From Geosiphon pyriformis (taxonomy: Eukaryota > Glomeromycota > Glomeromycetes > Archaeosporales > Geosiphonaceae), in NCBI GenBank assembly GCA_016748015.1, contig JAAOMT010000630.1, positions 119,357 through 183,356 of the forward strand: a stretch of 64,000 nt of DNA. The letters run 5' to 3'. The translations under genes were made by a program, and so were the position numbers. Of the stretch, positions 34,775-46,206 are shown piece by piece. Numbering within the stretch: the first letter of the stretch is position 1; the number at the start of each line of letters is the position of its first letter. The notes under the pieces are model-generated. The model saw only the letters and a list, made by a program, of their open reading frames with translations, did not search any database and was not told the origin of the DNA.

Positions 34775-36871
34775 TCAAGTCAATAAAATAGCCAGCCACT
34801 TGGGCTTTGCAAATAAAAAGGGTAACATTGCTGTTGTCAACAAGTTCAGCTTAACAAAAATGCTTGTTGGTTTTTGGTGTCTTTTTATTGAAATCAAAAA
34901 TTTGCAAAAGTTTTTTCTAAAATATAGATGAGTCATTAATTGGCCAAATATAATATAAGCTGGAGTTTTTATGAGATCTTTGACAATGAAATAGGAACCA
35001 GATTTTTGTACTATTTTTGGGGGTTCTAACTTTGAAGAATTCTTAAAAACTTTAGTTTTTGGTGGTTTATTGTTATCAACAGTTAATGTAGATGCTTTGT
35101 TTGGGTCTAGAACGAAATTAACTTTGGCTTTTTTCTTCTTTTTTGTTAATTTAGAAATATTAATTGCTAATTCATCCATGTCATGGTTATTATTAGTTAG
35201 ATTAAAAGCATAAAAGGGATTTTTTTTAGTTGGCTTGTACTCTCACTCTTTGGAGATGTGTCTACCAGTTTAAAAATTGATAAACAATGGCTTCAATTAA
35301 GAGATTCTTTTTATAGAAATTGATGATAACATGATTGAGTCTTTGATTGAAGACATTATTGTTATTAGTTCTGTTGTTCTGATTATTATTATTTCTAGGA
35401 GCTAAAGAAAACAGAGGAAGATTGTTGCAATTTCTGAAAAAATGTTCAGTTAATTCACAGTGATAACACACAAGTGGGCTATGATTTTGTTGTTTTTGAT
35501 AAAGAGATTGTTGAAGCTGATTAAAACAGAATTCAAATCTGGATTTTTGGAATTGTTGGTTGTCTTTAACTACTTGGGCTAATGGTTCTAATAGTCAAAC
35601 AAGATTTGCTGTGAATTTATTTATTAACTGTTCATTTGGGTCTTGAATTTGGGCAGCAAAAGAGATAGCAGCCATTTGGAAAGCAGAAGCCATAACAGAA
35701 ACAGAAGCAAAAACTAAAAGTGTGAATTTTAGATGCATTTTTTGATTGTTTTTTATTCTCTGGGCAAGTTCAATGGCCATATTTATTGTGAAATTGTTTT
35801 TTAGGGCCAAGAAGTGTCAAAGAACATATGAGAGATTAGTTCTTAATTTTTTTGCAAAGTAAATTTTCTGTTTTTCTGTTCAGTTTCTTCTAAAGTCTAC
35901 CTGTTTAATGTTTGATTGGTTTTTTGATTGCTTTGGCATATTCAGTCACAACTTTACCAGGACTTTGAATTTTTTTTTCTAATTTCATACACCATTTTGA
36001 GATTAAAATGAAAGTTCTAAATTTAGTTTCAAATTGGGTTGTGAAAGAGATGTTTTCTTTTTTAGCATTTGTTAATATCTATCTAATAATTCTTTGGTGA
36101 GCATTAGCATTGGTTTTTTGTAAAAACCAAGTAGCAAAAGAGTCTTGGAGATAGCCACCAACAATTTGGAACTTATATTTATTATCATATTGGTTGACTG
36201 TGGCAGCTTTTTCAAAGTCATCCAATCATTCAATTAGATTTTGTGCATTATCTCTGAATAATAGTAATAGAGTGTTGTTTTTTCGCTTTAAAGCAATTTA
36301 TATATCTTAGAGAATAGCCAAAATGTTTTGTTGCATAAGGTCATTAGCCATTGATTCAGGAGTAACTGTTTGTGTGGAGTGTTTTGATTTATTTAAAAAG
36401 AGATTAAAAACAAAGGTGGTTTAATAGCTTTCTTTTTCTGTTTTAAAAGGGGTTTTAGCTAACTAGTAGACAGCAATTCAGATGTAAATTTGGTGATTAA
36501 GATATTCGAAATCAAGAGACTGTTGTTTAAAGGTTGTGAAATATAAAAGCTGATTAATGCTGTTGTTTTTTTCTTTAAAGTTGTCTTCAAGATAAGCTTG
36601 ATTAAAGTAATAGATTGTATAGGCTGTGTAAGTTTCAGCTAAATGTTCATTCAGAAACTAGTTTTAAAAGTCTTGGAATTGTCTATTAGATTGTTTTTCA
36701 ATGGAAAAGCAAATTAAGCAGAAGAGCAAAAAAATGAGTTTAATAAAGTCTAAATTATTTTTGTTATGTGCTTTAAAGTGTTTTTTCAATTGTTGTGGCA
36801 GATATAAATAATTACCCATACAATAAAAAACAAAGTGGATTTTGACAACTTCACAGAAAACATCATTTTTA
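34775..36871 (-). pseudogene. Element C gag
   Basis: CCHC knuckle CYHCELTEHFFRNC at about 35430-35470, followed by an Asn-rich stretch and a Lys-rich region (34775-35179, ISKLTKKKKKAKV). Upstream lie fragments with MALKNNFTINMAIELAQRI and QMAAISFAAQIQDPNEQLI (35595-35810). The rest up to 36871 is heavily broken but matches element D gag. Confidence 0.65.
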
Positions 36872-37567
36872 TGTTATGAATTAAAGTAATAGGCTAATAA
36901 ATAGCAAGAGAGAACAAAATTGTAGAGTGATAAAAATAATTAAAGAGAAAATTACAATAAGAAAGCAAATTAAATGAGTAAAAATTCAATATGTGTAATT
37001 AATCTCATAAAAATTACAGTCACAAATCTTTTCTGGAAATCTGAAGATAGAGAAATAGTCTGTAATTATTAATAAAATATACTGCTATTATTCTATGCCT
37101 TAACTCAGTAATTCTTAGAATCAATAACAAATATTATTGTGTTTTTCAATCATTTTTTTATTCAATGAATTACAAGAACAAGCAATTGTTTCTCAGACTA
37201 ATTTTAACAATACAAATTAAAAAGAGAAAAAAATAAAGTATGTGAATACCAACAAGTAATTTTTTATCTCAAAATATTCAGATATTTGAAAATAGAGAAA
37301 AAAAAATAAACAATATGAGAGAAAATAATTAATAGTGGGTTTTATTTTATTACTTTGATTTTTTCTTTCTATAGCTAAGAGACTTATTGTTTATATAATT
37401 ATTAAAAATAATCAATGACCAAATTAACAACTAGATTAATGATCAAATCAATAGTTAAGTTATTGATTAGGTCAATAATTACTATCTAAAATAGGGTGGC
37501 TAATTATATAACATTAATAGCTAATACATATAATAACTAATAAAAAGTATGAGTTTTAACCATAACA
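36872..37567 (-). repeat. 5' LTR of element C (family C/D)
   Basis: 696 bp, TGTTAT...CATAACA on the plus strand. Same family as the element D LTRs but with only 6 copies of the 12-bp unit (37412-37483) in place of 11. Confidence 0.8.
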
Positions 37568-38455
37568 ATATTTTATAAATATTTATTGATATTAGTTTTT
37601 GTTACATAAACTATATCTTTTTTAATAAGAATAAACTATTTAAAAGCCAAAAAATTAGTCTAATTTTGCTTATTTAATTTTATAATTGTATTTTATTACA
37701 GTTTTATTAATTATATTTTAATTAACTTAATAAAACCAAAATTAATAAATGCAGTTTTCATAGTTTTTACAGATGTTTTTACAAAAATTTTTTTTAAGAT
37801 CACAGTTTAATTCATCTTATTGTTTACTAAATATTTAAGATTAATGTTTATTACAATAATTTTATTATTTGCCAAATTTACTATAGTCATTATTGTTTTT
37901 CCAGAAATAAAAAACACATTAATTATTTTATCAAATTTTAAGAAAGTAAAAATCATTTCAAAATCCTTTATTTAAAAAAAAAATTTTTAATAGTCAATAG
38001 TTTTTTTTGAGCCAATTTTTTAAACATAGCAAAAAAATCTATGTTTAAGATAATAAATTTACAGACTGAAATATTTACTAAAACTTTAAAAAAAATAAAA
38101 TAAAAATAAAAAATTATTCAAAATAAGAATAATATTATTAATAATCTTAAAGTCAATCTACTTAAGAAGTTTACCAAATATACACTTTATAATAATTTTT
38201 TTTGGCTTTTTAAAAGTTATGTTTATGTTTTTGTACTTTGATTTTTTTATTACTACCAATCTAAAAACTGGTTTTTTCTACAAAAAACTCTTTATTTATG
38301 TTTATATTCTTTATATTAATAGTATTATTAGTATTTAATTTAAGTATTTTAATAAATTCAAGTGTGTCTTAAGAAATATTTATGTTAATACTAACAACAA
38401 ATTTCTTTAAAATGTCTCTTTTACATCTTTTTTTAGTAAAAAAATCTGAGACTAT
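37568..38455. other. AT-rich spacer, no gene
   Basis: About 890 bp of AT-rich DNA between the LTRs of elements C and D. No coding signal, RNA gene or repeat end seen. Confidence 0.6.
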
Positions 38456-39183
38456 TGTTATGGGTTGAAACAACAAGCTAATAGATAGCAAGGGAGAACA
38501 GGATTGTAAGATGATGAAAAGAATTAAAGAAAATTCAACTTCAAAGAGTAAATTAAATAAGTATAGATTCAATGTGTGAGATTAATCTTATAAAATATCT
38601 CAGTTGCTATACTTTTCAAAAGATAACCAGAGAATCTGAAGGTAAAAAAATAGTCTGTATTGTTAACAAATGATCACACATTAGTATAATTCTATGCCTC
38701 ATGTCAATGCTCTTAGAATTCAATATCAGATATCAAATGTATTCTTCAGTCACGTTTTATTTAATAATTTTCAAATGCTGTAATTACACATTTCAGGAAA
38801 AGAGTAAATAATCTTTTATCCCAAAATGTTCAGATACTTGAAGGTAGAAAAAGGGAATTTAGTAATAAGAGAATAATTAAAATAAAGATTGTTATTTTAT
38901 TTCTTTGATTTTTACATGTTTTTTTACAGCTAAAAGATTTATTACTTATATAGCTATCAAAAATAGTCAATGATCAGGTCAACAACTAAGTTAATAATTA
39001 GATCAATGATCAGATCAATAATTAAGTCATTGATCAAGTTAATGATCAGGTCAATGATTAGGTTAATAGTCAGATTATTGATCAAATCAATAATTATTAT
39101 CTAAAAATAAGGTGGCTAATTATATAACATTAATGGCTAATACATGTGATAATTAATAAGAAGTATAGGTTTCAATTATAACA
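38456..39183 (-). repeat. 3' LTR of element D
   Basis: 728 bp, TGTTATGG to TATAACA. Contains 11 units of a 12-bp repeat at 38967-39098. Confidence 0.82.
38967..39098 (-). repeat. 12-bp tandem array x11 in LTR C/D family
   Basis: Exact 12-bp period with consensus TYAATGATCAGR. Counterparts: 45990-46121 (11 units) and 37412-37483 in element C (6 units). Many units contain the palindrome TGATCA or its T-to-C variants. Confidence 0.85.
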
Positions 39184-39199
39184 TTATTCTCTTCAAAGA

Positions 39200-39905
39200 G
39201 ATTGAGCTTTGGCAAAATTAAGCTATTTATAATATAATCTATTTGAAGAGTTTTATCTAACTCAAAGCTAACTAGTTTGTTGAAGTTTTTTGTGGATAGA
39301 GTATATAATACTTAAGGTAAAATGAGTTTTGTATCCAAAAGACCAAATCTTTGTATTAGGGTTTTGGCTTTTTTAGCAATAGTTAAAACTCTTGGAACAT
39401 CTAATTGTATAATGCCCAAAATTTCTGCCTGTATCTCTGAAGTTGTTTTCTTCATGAGTTTTATATTCTCTATAATTTCTCCAAAGTAACCATAAAGTTT
39501 TAATTGTCTTCCATATGACAAGTTTTTGTCTATGGGCAATATTTCTTAGATTGTTTTTCCAATTGTGCTAGAAAGTGAGAGTATAACTGTTGTTATACTT
39601 TTTAACAAATATTTATCCATTTTGCTACCAATTTTTTCTCTTTTGGTAGTAGTTTTCTTTGGTCTAATAACAGTATGTGTTCCACTGTTATCAGTTATGG
39701 TGGTTTGTTTTCCAATAGTCAGAGTAGCATTTGGATAGTTTTTGATCCAATACTTATAGAGAATATAGAAAGCATTTTGAATGTTTTGATTCAGAAAATA
39801 ATTGTTTATGTCGATTGAAGATACATCTGTTTTGGGAATAGTGCATTTATTTATACTTGATTTTTGCTGATTATTTGGATCAGTATTACCACAACAGACA
39901 ATCAA
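39200..39905 (-). pseudogene. Element D extra ORF downstream of integrase
   Basis: Two frames, 39546-39905 (MIVCCGNTDPNNQQK...) and 39312-39539 (ends RFGLLDTKLILP), separated by a single stop and readable as one protein of about 200 residues. A Lys/Thr-rich basic patch (KKTTTKREKIG) lies in the middle. Sits between integrase and 3' LTR like the extra ORF of element E, but I see no sequence likeness. Function unknown. Confidence 0.5.
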
Positions 39906-40032
39906 TCAGGTCGTTTATAATATTTTTTGAGTCATGTATTATAAACAAGATGATTATTGAAGATTGTTCTGGATTGATCTTGAAGAATATAAAAACTATT
40001 GTCAAAACTTTGTTGACTATAAAGAGTTCTTT

Positions 40033-41010
40033 TCACTGGCTAGAAAATTTATTACCATAGATATTGTTTCTGTCTGAATGGTATTCCAATATCAAGTCAC
40101 TAATACTTAAAGAAAATGTTTTATAGATTTTTTTTCTTTTAAGCTTTTTTTGGAACTGTTTTATCTTTTCAAAAGCAATTATTTGTGCTTTTACCAAGGA
40201 GTCAAGAATGGTACCAAGTTTTCTTTGCAAAATGTTCTTGTAATTTCCTATTGTGATTTTTTCAAAGGGTATTGTCTCAATATCAGTTTCTATTGGTAGT
40301 GTTGTCATGCATTCATAAAGTAGATAAAAAGATTCATAACTTGTTATGTTATAATTCACAGTTTTATAAGCAAACAAAGCTGAAGACAGTACTTTGTCTT
40401 ATAAGTTTGTTTTTTTACTGGTTTTGGCTAAGATTTCACATAATGTTCTATTAAAATGTTTTACTAAACCATTTGTTTAGGGGTGATAAGGAGAGGAAAG
40501 TTAGTAACATATTTCCATTTTTCTGCAAAGTTCTTTAACCAGTGTACTAAGAAAAGCTTTTCCTCTATTAGATAAAAGTTCTTTGGGGCAACCATGATGG
40601 CAGATAATATTTTCATAAATGAAATTGGCTATTAAGACTACTGTTTAGTCTGAAGTGGCTCTTGCTTCTATCCACTTTGTAAGATAGTTAGTAATAGTAA
40701 TAATGTATCTGTTGCTATTAGAAGTTATTGTTAAAAGTCTAACAACATTTATACCAATTCTGTCAAATGGTTGACCAACAGAGATTGGATAGATATCTTC
40801 TTTGCAATTGGGTTTACTTCTTCTTTGGTAAATGTTACAAGTTTTAATGTATTCAGCAATGTTTTTTCCCAAAGTAGGCCAATAATAGTGAGCTAAAGTT
40901 TTCTGAATTGTTTTTGTTTTTCCAAAGTGTCTAGCTAATGAGTCAGTATGTATGTTGTATATTACAATTTCTCTTTTTTCAAATCTGATGACTCTTTGGG
41001 GGTGGTCAGA
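40033..41010 (-). pseudogene. Element D integrase
   Basis: HHCC region near 40830-40970 (HTDSLARHFG...CNIYQ; the last Cys is Tyr). In the core, FDRIGINVV, ELLSNRGKAF and NGLVKHFNRTL correspond to the three DDE blocks, but all three acids are changed: Asn (40747-40749), Asn (40567-40569) and Lys (40459-40461). The C-terminal part is at 40033-40377 (FYLLYECMTTLPIE). Stops near 40450-40640. Catalytically dead. Confidence 0.82.
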
Positions 41011-41369
41011 ATTTTTTCTGTTTCTTTTATATAATTGGTTCTAACAGATCAAATAGAAATTTAATTATTTGTGCAAATGTTCTCTTTGCTATTAAGTGTA
41101 TTCTGGTGGGTATTGTCCTTTACCCAAAAATTCCATTAAGGCAGAGTAGTTGACCAAATTTATTATTGTGTTTGTTTGTAAAGAAGTTACTAATAATTAA
41201 GTTAGTTTGGTTTGAAAAGCTTGTACTGTTACTGGATGATAAGTCTAAAGAGAGTGTTAGTGTTTTGATAATTTGTTCTTTTGTAGTGTTGAATATCATA
41301 ATTAAATTTATCCAAATAGAGTATCCAATAAGTTATTCATTTGTGTTCTAGCTTTTTTTTATTGTACAG

Positions 41370-42781
41370 CCAAACTAAGACTTGATGATCTATTATCACT
41401 AAGAATTTTACACCAAAAAGATATTGATCCCAGTAACTAGTAGCCCAAACTACTGCTAAATATTCTTGTTCAGTAATTGAATAGTTCTTTTTTGCTGGTA
41501 TGAGGGATCTACTGGCATATGCTATAGTATGTTTTCTGCTATTTTCATTTTTCTATAAAAAGACAATACCAAGTTTATAGCCAGATGTATTAGTGTAGAG
41601 AATAAAAGATTGGTTCAAATCAAGTTGTTTGAGAATTGGTTTAGTAACAAGTTTTTCCTTCAAAATTTCAAAAGCTTTTTTTTGATAAGTGTCCCAGTGA
41701 TAATTGACATTTTTCCTGAGTAGCAGATTAAGAGAAAAGATGATTTTGGAGAAATTTTTAATAAATTTGTGATAGTAAGAAGCCAAACCAAGGAAAGAAC
41801 ATAGTTCAGGAACATTTATTAATTGTCTAATGTTTTAAACTTTTTCAACTTTAGTTGAGTCAGGAAAAATTCTATTTCTTGTAATAAGATAACCAAAAAA
41901 CTGAGTGGATTAACATCTAAAGAAAGATTTAATTGGGTTAATCTTAAGGCCAGCATTTCTAAGCAAGTTAAAAACCTTCTGCAAATGTTTAAGATATTCA
42001 TTCCAGGTTTTTGAATAGACCATTATGTTGTCTAAATAGACCAAAACAAAGTTTTCTTTTACTGATTCAAATATTTTGTCCATTAAGCATTGAAAGGTGG
42101 AAGGGGCATTGATGAGACTAAAAGACATGACTGTAAATTTATAAGTGCCATACTTGGTGATAAAGACAGTTTTCTTTCTGCTTTTTGAATTTATCTTTAT
42201 TTGCCAAAATTCAGTAATTAAGTCAATGGTTGAAAAGAAAACAGTACCATTGAATTTATTTAGCATTGCATTAATTTTAGAGAGTAGGTACATGTTTCTT
42301 ATAGTGATGGCATTTAATTGGTAGTAATCAACACAAAAGTGTAGGGTTCTACTTTTCTTAGATATCATTACAATTGAGAAAGCCCATTTATTCTTGGTTT
42401 TTTGTATGAATTCAAGATCTTTTATCTGGTTTATTTCTTTTTTGATGAACTTATGATTGTGTCAATTAAATTAATAAGACTTTAAATAGATAAGATGAAT
42501 TTCTTTTGTAATGATGGTGTGTTGTATCACATGAGTTCATCCAGGAGTATCACTTTCTTTTGAGATAACTGGGCTATTTCTAACCAACAGATTTTCAATG
42601 TCCACTTTTTTTTTTTAAAGAAAGATTTTCTTTGTTCTGTAACTAATAATTGAATTTCAGATGGTTTATTCTCAAAGAACTTTTGTATTTCCTTTAGTTT
42701 TTCTCTGGGTATTAAACTAATTGGCTTCCAATCTTTGTAATAGATTAGGCAGGATTTGCATTTATCACTAGGGGAATACAA
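41370..42781 (-). pseudogene. Element D reverse transcriptase and RNase H
   Basis: RT at 41910-42368 is open and has FCVDYYQLNAITI, FSTIDLITEFWQI, SFSLINAPSTFQCLM, and motif C YLDN (42027-42038) in place of YLDD. Pre-RT linker 42527-42781 with CKSCLIYYKDW. Connection and RNase H at 41553-41786 (FILYTNTSGYKLG, the first Asp being Asn at 41589-41591). Confidence 0.85.
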
Positions 42782-43079
42782 AGATTTATTATACCAGCAC
42801 CTAATGTAAGAACCATGCTACCAATAACTATATTTTGCTTTCTTGTCAGGTTTTCTATCAAAGGTTCTTCTAAGGATATTATAGTAGGGCCAGCAAATTA
42901 GCTTGCCATTTACCATAATTCCTTCTTTATCTGCTTTAACATTATCTAATGGCTTGTCATTGCTAATAAAGATGGTGTAAGCAAATTCAGCAGTTTTTTT
43001 TGTTCTTTTTGTTCATCTTCTTTGTCACTTTTTTTATTATCTAACTTATCTGATTGCTTTTTTTTTGGCTTTGTTTAGG

Positions 43080-43540
43080 TACTGGAGGAGTTGTCCAATA
43101 ACAACACTTAACTATAATAAGTTTCTCACCACATTTAATGTCAGTTCACAAAGTTTATAATCAAGCAAAACTTTTGCTTTCTTGAGCCATTCATTGCCAA
43201 CTATTATGGTGTATTCTTTTGCTTCAGATACTTTCATGTTAGTTTCAATGCTGATGTTATTGATTCAGACAGGAACAGCTTTGGCTATGTCCAGATCTTT
43301 CTTCTTGTTACCATGTATGTTGATTATTAGTCTTGTAGACAGTTTATTAATCTTTTTGCCAATTGCTTCTAAAAAGTGTTTGGCAATGACACTAATAGAT
43401 AATCTATTGTTCAGGATCAGATTAATAAAGTAACCAGCCACTTGGGCTTTACAAATAAGAGGGGTAACATTGCTGTTATTAGCAAGTCCAGCTTGGCATG
43501 AGTGCTTATTGGTCTTTGGTGTTTTTTTTTTGTGAATCAA
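43080..43540 (-). pseudogene. Element D aspartic protease
   Basis: Active-site block reads FINLILNNRLSISV. D-S-G is N-N-R (AAC AAT AGA at 43403-43411), the same outcome as element A. Downstream ISTRLIINIHGNKK and VPV...EYTIIVGNEW-type sequence fits a Ty3 protease. Confidence 0.75.
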
Positions 43541-45455
43541 AGATTTGCAAAGATCTTTTTTGAATTAGGGATGGGTCATTAACTGGCCAAAAATAATGTG
43601 AGCAGGCGTTTCCATGAGATCTTTAACAACAAAATAAAGACCAGATTTTTGTACTATTTCTGGAGATTCTAACTTTGGAGAATTCTTGAAAACTTTGGCC
43701 TTTGGTGGCTCATTGTTATCAGCAGTAGAAGTTGAGGCTTTGTTGGGATTTAGAACGAAATCAATCTTGGCTTTTTTCTTCTTTTTTGTTAAGTCAAAAG
43801 TGTTTAATTGCCAGTTTATCTATATTATGGTTATCATTAATTAGGTTAAAGACATAAAAGAGGTTTTTTTCTGGTTGGTTTGTACTCTCACTCTTTGAAA
43901 ATGTGTCTACCAGTTTAAAGGCTAATAAACAGTAGCTTCAACTAAAGAATTCTTTCCAAAAAAATTAATGTTGGCATGATTGGGTCTTTGATTAGAGGAG
44001 ACAATGGAAGATTGTTGCCATTTCTGGAAAAGTGTCCAGTTAATCCACAGCAATAGCATACAGATAGGCCATAATTTTGCTGTCTTTAATAAGAGAGCTG
44101 TTAAGGCTGATTAAAATGTGATTCAAATTTAGGTCTTTGTGGTTGCTGGTTGTTTTTAACTGTTTGGGCTAATAGTTCTAATAGCCAAGTAAAATTTGCT
44201 GTAAGTCTATCTATTAATTGTTCATTGAAGTCTTGAGTTTGGGCAGCAAAAAAGATAGCAGCCATTTGTGAAGCAGAAGCCATAACAAGAGCAAAAACAA
44301 AAACTGGAAGAGTAAATCCTAAGTGCATTCTTTAATTGTCTTCTATTTTCTGGGCAAGTTCAATGGCCATATCTATTGTGGGATTGTCTTTTAGTACCAG
44401 GAGAGACCAAAGAGCATAGGAAAAATCAGTTCTTAATCCTTTTGTAAAAAAATGAATTTTTTGTTTTTCTGTTTAGTTTTTTCCAGAATCTACTTGCTTA
44501 ATTAATTTTTTGATTGCTTTGGCATACTCAGTTACAATTTTATCAGGACCTTGGGTTCTTTTTTCTAATTCCATATACCATTTGGATATCAAGATAAGAA
44601 TTCTAAATTTTATTTCAAACTGGGTAGTAAAAAAAATGTTATTTTTTCCAGTATTTACTGATATCTATCTAATAATTTTTTGCTGAGCATTGGCATTGGT
44701 TTTTTGTGAGAACCAAGTAGCAGAAAAGTCTTGGAAGTAGCCATCAATGATTTGGAATTTATATTCATATTATATTAGTTGGTTATGACAGCTCTTTCAA
44801 AGTCATCTAATTATTCAATTGGATCTTGTGTATCACCTCTAAATAAAAATAGTGAGGTGTTATTTCTTTGTTCTAAAGCAGTTTGTACGTCCTGAAAAGT
44901 GATCAGAATGTTTTATTACATGAAATCATTAGCTATTGGTTTAGAAGTAGCTGTTTTTGTAGAATGTTTTGATTCACTTGAGAAGAAATCAAAAACAGGA
45001 GCAGTTTAATAGCTTTTTTTTTCTGTTTCAAAGGGAGTTTTAGATAGCTGATAAGCAGCAATCCAGATGTGAATTTGGTAATTCAGGTATTCAGAATCAG
45101 GGGGCTGTTGTTCAAAGGTTGTTGAATATAAAAGTTGATTGATACTGTTGTTTTTTTCTTCAAAGTTGTCTTTAAAATAAGCTTGGTCAAAATAATAGAT
45201 TGTATAAGCTGTGTAGGTTTCAGCTGAATGCTTGTTTAAGAATCAGTTCCAAAAGTTTTGGAATTGTTTACTGAATTGTTTTTCAATAAAAAGCAAATCA
45301 AGCAAGAGAACAAAAGATTGAGTTCAATAAAGTCTAGATCATTTTTGTTGTATGCTTTAAAATATTCTTCTGATTGTTGTGGCAGATATAAATAATCATC
45401 CATACAATAAGAAAAAAAGTGGATTTTGATAACCTTACAAAAAGCACTACTTTTA
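43541..45455 (-). pseudogene. Element D gag
   Basis: Best preserved at 44101-44328 (LGFTLPVFVFALVMASASQMAAIFFAAQTQDFNEQLI). The CCHC knuckle near 44025-44070 reads CYCCGLTGHFSRNG, so the last zinc ligand is Gly. The upstream part to 45455 aligns with element C gag but is badly broken. Confidence 0.65.
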
Positions 45456-46206
45456 TGTTACAGATTGGAGTAACAAGCTAATGGATAGCAAGAGAGAACA
45501 GGATTGTAGGGTGATAAAAGGAATCAAAAAGAAATCAACTTTAAAGAGCAAATTAAATAAGTATGGATTCAATGTGTAAGATCAATCTCATAAAATATCT
45601 CAGTCACTATACTTTTTAAAAGATAACCAGAGAATCTAAAGGTAAAGAGATAATCTGTATTGTCAACAAATGATCACACATTGGTATAATTCTATGTTTC
45701 ATATTGGTGCTTTTAGAATTCAATATCAGATATCAGATGTACTTTTCAGTTACGTTTTATTCAATAATCTTCAAATGCTGCAATTACACATTTTAGAAAA
45801 AAGGTAAGAAATAACCAACAAGTAATCTTTTATTCCAAGATGTTCAAATACTTGAAAATAGAAAAAGGGAATTTAGCAATAAGAAAATAATTAAGATGAA
45901 GATTGTTATTTTATTTCTTTTTTTTCTTTGATTCTTATATGTTTTTCTATAGCTAAAAGATTCATTGCTTATATAACTATTAAAAATAGTCAATAATCAA
46001 GTTAATGATTAGGTCAATAATTAGATCAATAATTAGGTTAATAATCAAGTCATTGATCAAATCAATAATCAGGTTAATGATTAGGTTAACAGTCAGATCA
46101 TTGATCAAGTCAATGATTACTATCTAAAAATAGAGTGGCTAATTATATGACATCAGTGGCTAATACATATAATAATTAATAAGAAGTATAAGTTTCAACT
46201 ATAATA
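45456..46206 (-). repeat. 5' LTR of element D
   Basis: 751 bp, TGTTACAG to TATAATA on the plus strand, with 11 units of the 12-bp repeat at 45990-46121. Confidence 0.82.

Larger units (their letters stand above)
33646..37567 (-). mobile_element. Element C: Ty3-like element, truncated in RT
   Basis: Minus-strand element related to element D. It has a 5' LTR (36872-37567), gag, protease and the RT N-terminus, ending at 33646 against the family-B LTR, within FCVDYYQLN. It has no dUTPase between protease and RT. All frames carry stops and one-base shifts. Confidence 0.82.
38456..46206 (-). mobile_element. Element D: full-length Ty3-like LTR retrotransposon, heavily mutated
   Basis: 7.75-kb minus-strand element with two LTRs (38456-39183 and 45456-46206). 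Order: gag, protease, linker, RT, RNase H, integrase, extra ORF, purine-rich GAAGAGAATAA, 3' LTR. No dUTPase. Active-site acids are replaced in protease, RT, RNase H and all three integrase positions. Flanking pentamers (actat, ttata) do not match. Confidence 0.85.

Noticed and set aside
38967-39098. CRISPR-like array
   Set aside because: A contiguous 12-bp tandem repeat without spacers, inside an LTR of a eukaryotic retroelement. The same applies to the 20-, 23- and 40-bp arrays.
722-46206. Reassigned stop codons (TGA as Trp, TAA/TAG as Gln)
   Set aside because: The stops fall at Trp, Gln and Arg positions only in repeats. The long exons of PRP8, RPN8, VPS4 and RRP12 contain no in-frame stops and use TGG, CAA and CAG normally. 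Transition decay explains it.
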